Positions 38,689 through 47,882 of a stretch of 64,000 nt of DNA are shown here, piece by piece; positions within the stretch are counted from its first letter, which is position 1, and each line of letters starts with the position of its first letter. Position numbers and translations under genes: made by a program. This stretch comes from Pelomonas sp. BJYL3 (lineage in GTDB: Bacteria; Pseudomonadota; Gammaproteobacteria; Burkholderiales; Burkholderiaceae_C): contig NZ_JANZKX010000004.1 of NCBI RefSeq assembly GCF_027257975.1, positions 124,001 to 188,000 of the forward strand, given 5' to 3'. The notes beneath the pieces are model-generated. The model saw nothing but the letters and a program-made list of their open reading frames with translations. It had not been told where the DNA came from and did no database searches.

Positions 38689-40554
38689 TCAGCGGGCGCC
38701 CAGGGTCTCCCAGCGCTCCAGCAGGACCATCAGCTCCTCCTCGATGGCCGCCGCCCGGTTCGTGACCTCCTGGATGCGGCCGGCGCCCTGCGTGTAGAGC
38801 TCGGTACCGCCGATCAGGGCGTTGAGTGCCGCCTGCTCGGCTTCCAGGGCCTCGATGCGGCCCGGCAGTTCGTCCAGCTCGCGCTGCTCCTTGTAGCTGA
38901 GCTTGCGTTTGGCCGCGGCAGGCGCCGCCACCGCCGGTGCCGGCGCCGGGGTGGCCTTGGGTGCAGCCGCAGCCGCCATGGCCCTGGCACGCTGGGACTG
39001 CGTCAGCCAGTCCTGCACGCCGCCCTCGTACTCGCGCCAGACGCCATCCCCCTCAGAGACCAGCGTGGAGCTGACCACGTTGTCCAGGAAGCGGCGGTCA
39101 TGGCTGACCAGGAAGACCGTGCCGTCATAGTCCTGCAGCAGCTCTTCCAGCAGCTCCAGGGTCTCGATGTCGAGGTCGTTGGTGGGCTCGTCCAGCACCA
39201 GCACATTGGCCGGGCGGGCGAAGAGCCGGGCCAGCAGCAGGCGGTTGCGCTCGCCGCCGGAGAGGCTCTTGACCGGCGAGTTGGCGCGCTGCGGGGCGAA
39301 GAGGAAGTCGCCCAGATAGCTCATCACGTGCTTGCGCTGGTTGCCGATCTCGATCCATTCGCTGCCCGGGCTGATGGTGTCGGCCAGCGTGGCTTCCAGG
39401 TTGAGCCCGTCACGCATCTGGTCGAAATAGGCCACGGTGAGGCGGGTGCCCTGGCGCACGGTGCCGCTGTCAGGGGCCAGCTCGCCCAGGATCAGCTTCA
39501 GCAGCGTGGTCTTGCCCGCGCCGTTGGGGCCGATCAGGCCGATCTTGTCGCCGCGCAGGATGGTGGTGCTGAACTCGCGCACCACGGTGCGCTCGCCGAA
39601 GCGCTTGCTGACCTTGTCCAGCTCCGCGACGATCTTGCCGCTGGCGTCGCCGGTGGCGATGTCCAGGCGCACCTTGCCCTGCACGTCGCGCCGGGCGGCG
39701 TGGGCCTCGCGCATCTGCATCAGGCGGGCGACGCGCGCCACGCTGCGGGTGCGGCGGGCCTCCACGCCCTTGCGGATCCAGACCTCCTCCTGCGCCAGGA
39801 CCTTGTCGAAGCGGGCATTGGCCAGGGCCTCGTTCTCCAGCTCGTACTGCTTGGCGGCCTGGAAGGCGGCGAAGTTGCCGGGGTAGCCACGCAGCTGGCC
39901 CCGGTCCAGCTCGACGATGCGGTTGCAGACGTTGTCAAGAAAGGCGCGGTCGTGGGTGATCAGCAGCAGGCTGCCCTTGAAGGCATTGAGCAGGCCTTCG
40001 AGCCAGGCGATGGCGTCCAGGTCCAGGTGGTTGGTGGGCTCGTCCAGCAGCAGCACGTCGGGCTGGGCCACCAGGGCGCGGGCCAGGGCCACGCGCTTCT
40101 TCAGGCCGCCGGACAGCGCACCGACCTGGCGGCTGCCGTCCAGACCCAGGCGCTGCAGGGTCTCCTCCACCCGCTGCTCCCAGGTCCAGCCGCCCAGCTG
40201 CTCCAGGCGGGTCTGCAGGGCGTCGAGGTCCTCGCCCGGGGCATGGGCCTCGAAGCGCTCGCGCAGCGCGCGGGCCTCGGCCACGCCTTCGCTGACGACC
40301 TCGAAGATGCTGGCCTCGGCCCGCAGCGCGGGCTCCTGGGGCACGTAGACGCTGCGCAGGCCCAGCTGCAGCTGCAGCAGGCCGTCGTCGAGCTTGTCGA
40401 TGCCGGCCAGGATCTTGAGCAGGGAAGACTTGCCGGTGCCGTTGCGGCCGATCAGGCCCACGCGTTCACCGGTTTCCAGCGCGAAATTGGCACCATCCAG
40501 CAGCGGCACATGGCCGTAGGCGAGATGGGCATTGGTCAGGGAGAGGACAGCCAT
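38689..40554 (-). CDS. uup: ABC-F family ATPase Uup
   Basis: The protein is 621 residues from the ATG ending at 40554 (MAVLSLTNAHLAYGHVPLLD). Two ABC cassettes are present: Walker A GRNGTGKS and GPNGAGKT, signature motifs LSGGLKKRV and LSGGERNRLLLA, and Walker B LLLDEPTNHLD and LVLDEPTNDLD. There are no membrane helices. The C-terminal Ala/Pro linker and coiled coil (LSYKEQRELDELPGRIEALE) identify Uup rather than EttA. ABC-F proteins act on ribosomes; Uup also affects transposon excision in E. coli. It converges on the response regulator gene. Confidence 0.95.
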   Translation of the reverse strand: MAVLSLTNAHLAYGHVPLLDGANFALETGERVGLIGRNGTGKSSLLKILAGIDKLDDGLLQLQLGLRSVYVPQEPALRAEASIFEVVSEGVAEARALRERFEAHAPGEDLDALQTRLEQLGGWTWEQRVEETLQRLGLDGSRQVGALSGGLKKRVALARALVAQPDVLLLDEPTNHLDLDAIAWLEGLLNAFKGSLLLITHDRAFLDNVCNRIVELDRGQLRGYPGNFAAFQAAKQYELENEALANARFDKVLAQEEVWIRKGVEARRTRSVARVARLMQMREAHAARRDVQGKVRLDIATGDASGKIVAELDKVSKRFGERTVVREFSTTILRGDKIGLIGPNGAGKTTLLKLILGELAPDSGTVRQGTRLTVAYFDQMRDGLNLEATLADTISPGSEWIEIGNQRKHVMSYLGDFLFAPQRANSPVKSLSGGERNRLLLARLFARPANVLVLDEPTNDLDIETLELLEELLQDYDGTVFLVSHDRRFLDNVVSSTLVSEGDGVWREYEGGVQDWLTQSQRARAMAAAAAPKATPAPAPAVAAPAAAKRKLSYKEQRELDELPGRIEALEAEQAALNALIGGTELYTQGAGRIQEVTNRAAAIEEELMVLLERWETLGAR

Positions 40555-40671
40555 GGGGGCGGATTGTCCCAGACTCGGCCGCGGCTCCGGGCCACGGGCC
40601 TGCCCCCCCTCTGGCGGCGTCCATTGGGCGATTGCTGATCCGGACATCCAATTACCTGCAACTTCTTACAG

Positions 40672-40699
40672 TTGCCCCACCCAGGGCAATACTTAGCAT
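40672..40699 (+). promoter_or_regulatory. Possible promoter with inverted repeat before the ATP-grasp gene
   Basis: TTGCCC (40672-40677) and TAGCAT (40694-40699) are spaced by 16 bases and could be -35 and -10 elements. The TTGCCC also forms one arm of a perfect inverted repeat TTGCCC-CACCCA-GGGCAA (40672-40689), which would place a repressor site over the promoter. Both hexamers are weak matches. Confidence 0.35.
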
Positions 40700-40724
40700 C
40701 CACCCGCGCCTCATGAAGAGATAA

Positions 40725-41771
40725 ATGATATTAATAATCTCCACCGAGTCTGATTTTCATGCGCACGTCGTATCAAAGGGCCTGGATGAATTAGGCAGCC
40801 ATAGTCAGCTGCTCTGCCTGGACGGGTCCCCCTTCAATCATGAGATATCACTGAGCCTGCAGGAAGAAGAGTGCCTGCGCTTCCGGAGCAGGGCTCGCAG
40901 CGCGGCGCTGGACTTTAGCAAGGTTCGAACAATCTGGCACCGACGCAGCGGCAGCATTTCCGCCCCAGACCGGCTCCCCTCCAAGAATCACAAGATATTC
41001 AATCAAGAGTGGCAGGATTCGAGGCGGGGCATGCTGCATCTTCTCGATCAAGCCGCCCCATTCTGGGCAAATCATTGGATGCAGGCCTGGCGTGCCGAAA
41101 ACAAGGTACTCCAGCTCAGCATGGCCAAAAAGCTCGGATTCAAAATTCCCAGGACGCTCATCTCCAACTCAGCGGATGAAATTCGTCGCTTTTACGAGTT
41201 GCATGATGGAAACATCATTCACAAGATGTTCAACCCTGCGACATTCGAGGGCGCGACAGCCTGCACCGCCAAGGTAGCGCCGGAACTGATGAGTCAAACA
41301 CAGACCCTCGGGTTGTGTCCGGGCATATTCCAGGAGTTTCTGGACATCGAATTCGAGGCCCGCGTGCTGGTGGCAGGAGAGGAAATCCTGGCCGCCAAGA
41401 TGATCAATAGCGGAAAGGCAGGTATCGACATTAGGCGGGATCAGCTCGGCGGGCTGGCGATCACGCCCATGGAGCTGCCTGCGGCAATCCATGAGCGCTG
41501 CATTCAACTGACCCGGCAGCTGGGACTCTGCACCTGTTCAATTGATCTGGCATATACCCGTTCCGGCCAGTGGAATTTCTTCGAAGTCAATCAGGCTGGA
41601 CAGTTTCTCTGGATGGAACTGCACGAACCGGAGCTGCGCACCCTGGACCTGATGTGCAGGTTCTTGGTTTCGGGAACAGCGGATTTCAGACTTAGGGAAA
41701 AGCCCAGCCTGAAACTCGCAGATCATCTGCCAAAAGAATTCTTTGACCGGCCAGGTCAGGAATGGAAGTAA
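40725..41771 (+). CDS. ATP-grasp peptide ligase, graspetide-maturase-like
   Basis: The protein is 348 residues from the ATG at 40725, preceded by GAAGAG. It resembles the MvdC/MvdD/PsnB ligases that join Ser/Thr/Lys side chains to Asp/Glu side chains of precursor peptides. Visible features are the N-terminal Rossmann-like part ending in IWHRR (70-74), the linker ENKVLQLSMAKKLGFKIPRT (125-144), nucleotide-binding Lys167 in IIHKMF, QEFLDIEFEARV (203-214), Asp274 in SIDLAY, and the magnesium-site stretch FFEVNQAGQFLW (285-296) with Glu287 and Asn289. The next gene is a small precursor-like gene 32 bp downstream. Codons ending in A/T (for example ATA, TTA, AAT) contrast with neighbours and suggest transfer. 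A glutathione- or RimK-like ligase is less likely because of the WHRR and EVNQAGQ motifs. Confidence 0.82.
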   Translation: MILIISTESDFHAHVVSKGLDELGSHSQLLCLDGSPFNHEISLSLQEEECLRFRSRARSAALDFSKVRTIWHRRSGSISAPDRLPSKNHKIFNQEWQDSRRGMLHLLDQAAPFWANHWMQAWRAENKVLQLSMAKKLGFKIPRTLISNSADEIRRFYELHDGNIIHKMFNPATFEGATACTAKVAPELMSQTQTLGLCPGIFQEFLDIEFEARVLVAGEEILAAKMINSGKAGIDIRRDQLGGLAITPMELPAAIHERCIQLTRQLGLCTCSIDLAYTRSGQWNFFEVNQAGQFLWMELHEPELRTLDLMCRFLVSGTADFRLREKPSLKLADHLPKEFFDRPGQEWK

Positions 41772-41803
41772 ACCCCATCAAATCCAACCACGAAGAGGCA
41801 ATC

Positions 41804-41992
41804 ATGAAACACACCGACACCCAAGGCGAAACCCTGGAAATCAAGATGCTGGGTGAATACTCGGCCCAAGACCTCAGCGACGAAGAAATCAATTCCGTGG
41901 CCGGCGCCCGGTGGGTCTCGACCGTCACCACGGACAGCGGCTGGGGCCCCAATCCCTTCTGCCCCTGCCCTGACAGGGACTTCATCAGCTGA
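41804..41992 (+). CDS. RiPP precursor peptide, graspetide-like
   Basis: The gene encodes 62 residues from the ATG at 41804, which has GAGG five bases upstream; an in-frame ATG at 41762 overlaps the ligase gene and has no ribosome-binding site. The leader (about residues 1-35) is acidic and ends LSDEEINSVAGA, the pattern of GG/GA-type leaders. The 27-residue core carries hydroxyl residues Ser39, Thr40, Thr42, Thr43 and Ser45 and acids Asp44, Asp57 and Asp59, plus a Pro/Cys segment PFCPCP (51-56). Thr/Ser to Asp ester links by the adjacent ATP-grasp ligase are the obvious prediction. The microviridin leader motif PFFARFL is absent, so it would belong to another group. Confidence 0.78.
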   Translation: MKHTDTQGETLEIKMLGEYSAQDLSDEEINSVAGARWVSTVTTDSGWGPNPFCPCPDRDFIS

Positions 41993-42006
41993 TCCCGAAG
42001 ATCCCG

Positions 42007-42031
42007 GGCGCGTGGACCTCCTCCACGCGCC
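42007..42031 (+). terminator. Strong hairpin after the precursor peptide gene
   Basis: A perfect 10-bp stem GGCGCGTGGA / TCCACGCGCC with a 5-base loop begins 14 bases after the precursor stop codon. There is no T tract. It may stabilise the precursor mRNA or give partial termination before the DUF6624-like gene. Confidence 0.6.
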
Positions 42032-42100
42032 TGCTGCGCTCCGCGGATACCGGGGCCGGATGCCTCCAGCACGTGCCGTCATCGCCAGCCGAGCATTCCA

Positions 42101-42814
42101 ATGATCACCCGCATGAAATCTGAACCCCTACGCTTGCGCCACAGGACCTTCGTTTGCGGATGCGCCTGGATGGCCTTGCTTCTTGCAGTCCATGTCCGTG
42201 CTGAGGATGCGCCGCGCGTGCCTGACTTTTCAATCTCGACCCCATGCGACTGGTACAAGGAAACCCGGCAAACCAACCAGTGGTTCGAACGCGATCAGCA
42301 ACCGCGCCAACAGCTTATGGCCATCTACTCGCGCGCCCAGGAAAGCGGCATCGCGGCGGATCCGGCCCAGGTCAAGGAAGCCATGGCGTTGATTGATGAG
42401 GCCGATGGCGCCCTGAGGAAGGCGTTGGAGGATCTGGTCACCCGGTGCGGCTGGCCGTCAAGAACCGCCTTTGGGCAAGCGGCCGTCCAGTCCGCCTACA
42501 TGGTCGTCCAGCACGCGCCTCTGGATTACCAGCTCAAGTACCTGCCCGTCATCACGGCAGCGACGGCCCAGGGTGAATTCGAGAAAAGACATCTGGCGCT
42601 GCTGACGGACCGGATTCTCGTCAGACAGCAAAAGCCACAGCGCTATGGCACTCAGACCCGAGTCATCGACGCGCTCGGGAATGCGGAGATGTTCCCCATC
42701 GAGGATGAAGAGGCCGTGGATCGGCTTCGCGCGGATGCGGGCATCGTCCCGGTCTCCATCTGCGCTTACGCTTCGATGATGAACGCCCGCCTGAAGCGCT
42801 GCGAAGGGCCATAG
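42101..42814 (+). CDS. Exported DUF6624-like protein of the RiPP locus
   Basis: The protein is 237 residues (start at 42101; an in-frame ATG at 42113 is also possible). A signal peptide (FVCGCAWMALLLAVHVRA) precedes an all-helical domain. The segments CGWPSRTAFGQAA (116-128), VQHAPLDYQLKYLPV (136-150), LLTDRI, QRYGTQ (180-185) and the ending PIEDEEAVDRLRADAGI (199-215) match DUF6624 as I remember it, a family of unknown function. It lies 108 bp downstream of the precursor peptide gene on the same strand, behind a hairpin, and its GC content is intermediate. Processing, binding or immunity are possible roles; none is shown by the sequence. Confidence 0.72.
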   Translation: MITRMKSEPLRLRHRTFVCGCAWMALLLAVHVRAEDAPRVPDFSISTPCDWYKETRQTNQWFERDQQPRQQLMAIYSRAQESGIAADPAQVKEAMALIDEADGALRKALEDLVTRCGWPSRTAFGQAAVQSAYMVVQHAPLDYQLKYLPVITAATAQGEFEKRHLALLTDRILVRQQKPQRYGTQTRVIDALGNAEMFPIEDEEAVDRLRADAGIVPVSICAYASMMNARLKRCEGP

Positions 42815-42857
42815 GCTAGCTGGCCACCCCGCCCTTCGCCGGGCCTGGCTGCGTGCC

Positions 42858-43718
42858 TCAGACCCAGACGCGATAGGCCCAGAAGGCCTCGTCCGTGTCG
42901 ATGCGCCGGCGCAGCTCCTCCGGGCTGAAGCCGGTGACGCGGCGGGTCTCGCGGCACAGATGGGCCTGGTCCGCATAGCCCGCGTCCTGGGCCAGGGCGC
43001 TCCACAGCACCTCGCCAGCCTCCATCTCGCGGCGCACCCGGTGGAAGGTGGACTCGGCACGGCTGACGCGGCGCAGGGCCTGCATGCTCTGGCCGCTCCA
43101 GCGCTTGATGCGGCGCTCGACCTGGCGCAGGCTGTCACCGTGGCCGCCGGCCACCGCCTTCAGCGCCAGGTTCTGCATCCAGTCCCGGTAGCGGCGCGGC
43201 GGCGAGGCCTGGCTCTGCGCCCAGGCCCGCCAGCGCGGCAGCAGGAATTCCTCCAGCAGGGCCTGGCAGGCGTGCTCGTCGGGGGCGGCCAGCAAGGCGG
43301 TGTTGAGGGCCTGCCAGTCGGCCCCCAGGGCGGATTCGATGGGCTCGTAGCGGTCCAGCAGGGCCGTCAGGTCTACGCCGGTCAGCGCATGCAGCGCCTC
43401 CGGCAGCATGGCCACCATGAAGCAGCGCGTGCCGGCATCGGAGCGGAACTGGGCGGGCCGGGTACGCGGCCCGCCGACCAGGCAGCGGCCGCCCAGGCGA
43501 CGCTCGCTGCCGTCGTCCAGGACCTGGCAGCCGTCGCCCTCCAGCACCCAGGTCATGCCGCAGAAGGGCGTGGCCGGGAAGTGGGAGCTGCGCTGCGCCG
43601 CGGTGAGCGAGGCAGCGGCCGTGGTGTCGCGCCAGAGGGAGGCATAGAGGCAGCCGCTGAGGGCCAGGCTGGGCGCTATCAGCCGGGCGACGGCATCGGG
43701 GTGGCGGTCGCTGTCCAT
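42858..43718 (-). CDS. AraC family transcriptional regulator
   Basis: The protein is 286 residues. The C-terminal AraC-type double helix-turn-helix is clear (RIKRWSGQSMQALRRVSRAE, then SALAQDAGYADQAHLCRETRRVTGFSPEELRRRI). The N-terminal part resembles a small effector-binding domain with a FCGMTWVLEGDGCQVLDDGS beta segment. It is divergent from the P450 gene with 96 bp between the starts and probably controls it. It converges on the RiPP locus. Confidence 0.92.
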   Translation of the reverse strand: MDSDRHPDAVARLIAPSLALSGCLYASLWRDTTAAASLTAAQRSSHFPATPFCGMTWVLEGDGCQVLDDGSERRLGGRCLVGGPRTRPAQFRSDAGTRCFMVAMLPEALHALTGVDLTALLDRYEPIESALGADWQALNTALLAAPDEHACQALLEEFLLPRWRAWAQSQASPPRRYRDWMQNLALKAVAGGHGDSLRQVERRIKRWSGQSMQALRRVSRAESTFHRVRREMEAGEVLWSALAQDAGYADQAHLCRETRRVTGFSPEELRRRIDTDEAFWAYRVWV

Positions 43719-43814
43719 GGCGGCAGTGTAGTCAGGCCGGAGACAGGGGGAGGTCCGGGCCGATGTCGATTTCGTTCAAGACCCGCCGCGGGCGTCTCGC
43801 CACCATGCGGGCCC

Positions 43815-45209
43815 ATGAACACCCAGACCCTCACCCCGACGACCTCCGCCCTCCCTCCAGGCCCCGCCGGCCTGGGCTTCGACCGCCTGCGCGCCCTCAG
43901 CCGCGACTACCTCGGCCCGCTGCGCCAATGGCATGCGCAGTATGGCGACGTCGTCCGCCAGCGCTTCGTCCACCTGGTGGACTACAGCTTCCTGCACCCC
44001 GACCACATCCGCGAGGTGCTGGTGGCCTCGCACGAGCAGCTAATCCGTTGGGAGCGCGGCACCGAGGTGTTTGCCAGCGCCCACGGCCACAGCGTGCTGG
44101 TGGCCGAAGGCGAGGCTTGGCAGCGCCAGCGTCAGATGCTGCAGCCCGCTTTCGCGCCCCGGCGTGTCGAGAGCTTCGTGCCGCGCATGGTGGACGCCGC
44201 CCGCGAGAGCCTGCAGCGCTGGCAGGGCCAGCCGAACTTCGAACTGGACTTCGATTTCGAATCGGCCATGACCCAGGTCACCATGGAGGTGATCATGCGC
44301 GCCCTCTTCTCCCGCGGCGACGAACAGCAGGGGCGCGCCATGGCCGCCGCCGTGCATGACCTGGGCATCGAGGCCATGCAGGAGTTCTACTGGCCGGTCA
44401 GCGCCCCGCTGTGGATGCCCTGGAAGGCCCGCAAGCGACGGGCCCTGCAGCTGCTCAAGCGCTTCATCGAGGCGGAAGTCGATCAACGCCTGGCCCGGAC
44501 CGAGACCCGCGAGGACACCGGCGCCGACACCGGCACCGACCTGCTGGGCCTGATGCTGGCGGCCCAGGACGCCCAGGGCCAGGGCTTCGACGCCCATGCC
44601 CTGAGGGACGAATGCATGACGACCTTCCTCGCGGGGCACGAGACCACCGCGGCCGCCCTCACCTGGTGGGGCTGGTGCATGGCGTCACATCCCGAGGAGC
44701 AGCGCCGTGTCGCCGACGAGCTGCAGGCCGTGCTGGGCGAGCGCGCGCCCACCGCTGCCGACCTCCCCCAGTTGCCCCGCCTGGCCCGCAGCTTCAAGGA
44801 GAGCCTGCGCCTGTATCCACCGGCGGCCGCCCTGTTCTCGCGGCGCACGACCGCGCCGGTCCGGGTGGCCGGCTACACGCTGCCGGTGGGCAGCATGGTG
44901 CGCATCACGCCCGCCCTCACGCACCGCGATCCGCGCTGGTTCCTCGAGCCGGAGGCCTTCCGCCCCGATCGCTTCGACCCGGCGGCCGGCCACCCGGAGA
45001 TCCCGCGCGGCGCCTGGCTGCCCTTCGGCGCCGGCCCGCGCGTATGCCTGGGCAGCCATTTCGCGCTGACGGAGATGAGCGTGATCGCCGCCCTGCTGCT
45101 GCAGCGCTACGAGCTGCAGACCGTGCCCGGCCGGCGCGCGCCGCAACCGCGCCTGGACATCACCCTGCGTCCCGACGTGCCGCTGCACCTGGCCCTGAAG
45201 CGGCGCTGA
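43815..45209 (+). CDS. Cytochrome P450
   Basis: The protein is 464 residues from the ATG at 43815 (MNTQTLTPTTSALPPGPAG). P450 signatures are complete: the oxygen-binding helix FLAGHETTAAALTWW, the ExxR motif in FKESLRLYPP, and the heme-binding loop FGAGPRVCLGSHFA with the axial Cys411. There is no membrane anchor, so it is soluble. It resembles CYP102/CYP110-like fatty-acid or terpene hydroxylases in overall motif spacing, but the substrate cannot be assigned. No ferredoxin gene is nearby. The divergent AraC regulator probably controls it. Confidence 0.95.
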   Translation: MNTQTLTPTTSALPPGPAGLGFDRLRALSRDYLGPLRQWHAQYGDVVRQRFVHLVDYSFLHPDHIREVLVASHEQLIRWERGTEVFASAHGHSVLVAEGEAWQRQRQMLQPAFAPRRVESFVPRMVDAARESLQRWQGQPNFELDFDFESAMTQVTMEVIMRALFSRGDEQQGRAMAAAVHDLGIEAMQEFYWPVSAPLWMPWKARKRRALQLLKRFIEAEVDQRLARTETREDTGADTGTDLLGLMLAAQDAQGQGFDAHALRDECMTTFLAGHETTAAALTWWGWCMASHPEEQRRVADELQAVLGERAPTAADLPQLPRLARSFKESLRLYPPAAALFSRRTTAPVRVAGYTLPVGSMVRITPALTHRDPRWFLEPEAFRPDRFDPAAGHPEIPRGAWLPFGAGPRVCLGSHFALTEMSVIAALLLQRYELQTVPGRRAPQPRLDITLRPDVPLHLALKRR

Positions 45210-45223
45210 GTTGCCGCTCAATC

Positions 45224-45272
45224 GGGCAAGACCTGCCCCCTGGCGTCCGTGCTGCCGGGGTCAGGTCTTGCC
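45224..45272. repeat. Inverted GGCAAGACCTG repeat pair between P450 and chitinase genes
   Basis: GGGCAAGACCTGCCCCC (45224-45240) and GGGGTCAGGTCTTGCC (45257-45272) are inverted copies with one mismatch and a 16-base loop. The pair lies between convergent genes, starting 15 bp after the P450 stop, where it could act as a bidirectional terminator or REP-like element. Confidence 0.8.
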
Positions 45273-45284
45273 TTCACACGGTGG

Positions 45285-46604
<1,320 letters not shown>

Positions 46605-46846
46605 GGGAACCTCCAGGGGATCGGTGCAAGGCTGGACAGCAGCCCGGTGGAGGCACCGCCCACAGCGGCGCCACGCTGGGCCGTTCGTTGACGACCCCTC
46701 CAGCGCACCCGTCTTTCCCCGGCCCGCCAGGGCTGACCGTGCAAGCCCCGACGAGTGCCGCGCCCGATCCGGGATCAGGCGTTATTGGTATTTTTTTGGT
46801 CTTGCTCTGGTATTTGACAACCCGAAGCGCCCGTGCGGCATGCGGA

Positions 46847-47833
46847 TCAACCCTGGGCCGCGCCCACCGCCTTCTGCAGCGCGTCGACGAAGAGCGCCAC
46901 CACGTCGAAGCCGGTCTGTGCGCCGATTTCCTGGAAGCAGGTGGGGCTGGTGACGTTGATCTCGGTGAGGCAGGGCCCGATCACGTCCAGGCCCACCAGC
47001 AGCAGGCCGCGCGCCGCGAGGATGGGCGCCAGGTGCTGCGCGATCTCGCGCTCGCGCTCGGTGAGCGGCATGGCCACGCCCTTGCCGCCGGCCGCCAGAT
47101 TGCCCCGCACCTCGCCACCCTGCGGAATGCGCGCCAGGGCGAAGGGCACGACCTCGCCGCCGATCAGCAGGATGCGCTTGTCGCCCTGGGCGATCTCGGG
47201 CAGGTAGCGCTGCACCATGACGGTCTGGGCGCCATCCTTGTTGAGCGTCTCGATGATGGCGCCCAGGTTCATGCCGTCCGGCCCGACGCGGAAGATGCCC
47301 ATGCCGCCCATGCCGTCCAGGGGCTTGAGGATGATGTCGCGGTGCTCGGCATGGAAGGCGCGGATGGCCGCGGCCGAACGCGTCACCAGCGTGGGCGTGA
47401 TGTGCTGCGGGAACTCCAGGATGGCCAGCTTCTCGGGGTGCTCGCGCAGAGCCGAGGGCTTGTTGAAGACCCGGGCGCCCTCGCGCTCGGCCTGGCTCAG
47501 CAGCTGGGTGGTGTAGAAGAACTCGCTGTCAAAGGGCGGATCCTTGCGCATCAGCACGGCATCGACCCCGGCGAGGGCCAGGTCTTGCCTGGCGCTCACG
47601 GTGTGCCAGTCCGGCGTGTCCGTGCCATAGCCGCTGGCCAGCGCCGCGGGCGAGAGCTGCAGCTGCTGCGCGCCGCGGGCCGTCACCAGGCCGCCGCGCT
47701 GCCAGACGAGGTCCGCGGGCTCGCAGGCCCAGAGTTCATGGCCGCGGCGGGCCGCCTCGCGCATCATCGCGAAGGTCGAGTCCTTGTAGGTTTTGAAGCT
47801 GGGCAGCGGGTCGGCAACGAAAAGCAGTTTCAT
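46847..47833 (-). CDS. gshB: Glutathione synthetase
   Basis: The protein is 328 residues, starting MKLLFVADPLPSFKTYKDST. It joins gamma-glutamylcysteine and glycine using ATP. Family motifs are LMRKDPPFDSEFFYTT, the ATP-grasp segments DIILKPLDGMGGMGIF, MVQRYLPEIAQGDKRILLIGGE and the terminal GLDVIGPCLTEINVTSPTCFQEI. A half copy of the GGCAAGACCTG repeat (47575-47590) codes for SARQDLALAG in the variable region before the RKDPPFD motif. gshA lies 5.7 kb further along on the same strand. Confidence 0.97.
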   Translation of the reverse strand: MKLLFVADPLPSFKTYKDSTFAMMREAARRGHELWACEPADLVWQRGGLVTARGAQQLQLSPAALASGYGTDTPDWHTVSARQDLALAGVDAVLMRKDPPFDSEFFYTTQLLSQAEREGARVFNKPSALREHPEKLAILEFPQHITPTLVTRSAAAIRAFHAEHRDIILKPLDGMGGMGIFRVGPDGMNLGAIIETLNKDGAQTVMVQRYLPEIAQGDKRILLIGGEVVPFALARIPQGGEVRGNLAAGGKGVAMPLTEREREIAQHLAPILAARGLLLVGLDVIGPCLTEINVTSPTCFQEIGAQTGFDVVALFVDALQKAVGAAQG

Positions 47834-47882
47834 GGCGAAGGTCCGGATGAGTAGGCGATGGATCTTGGGAGGGAAGGCGGCG

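Noticed and set aside
41762-41992. Longer start for the RiPP precursor at 41762
   Set aside because: It overlaps the ligase stop codon and has no ribosome-binding site, whereas 41804 has GAGG at a good distance.
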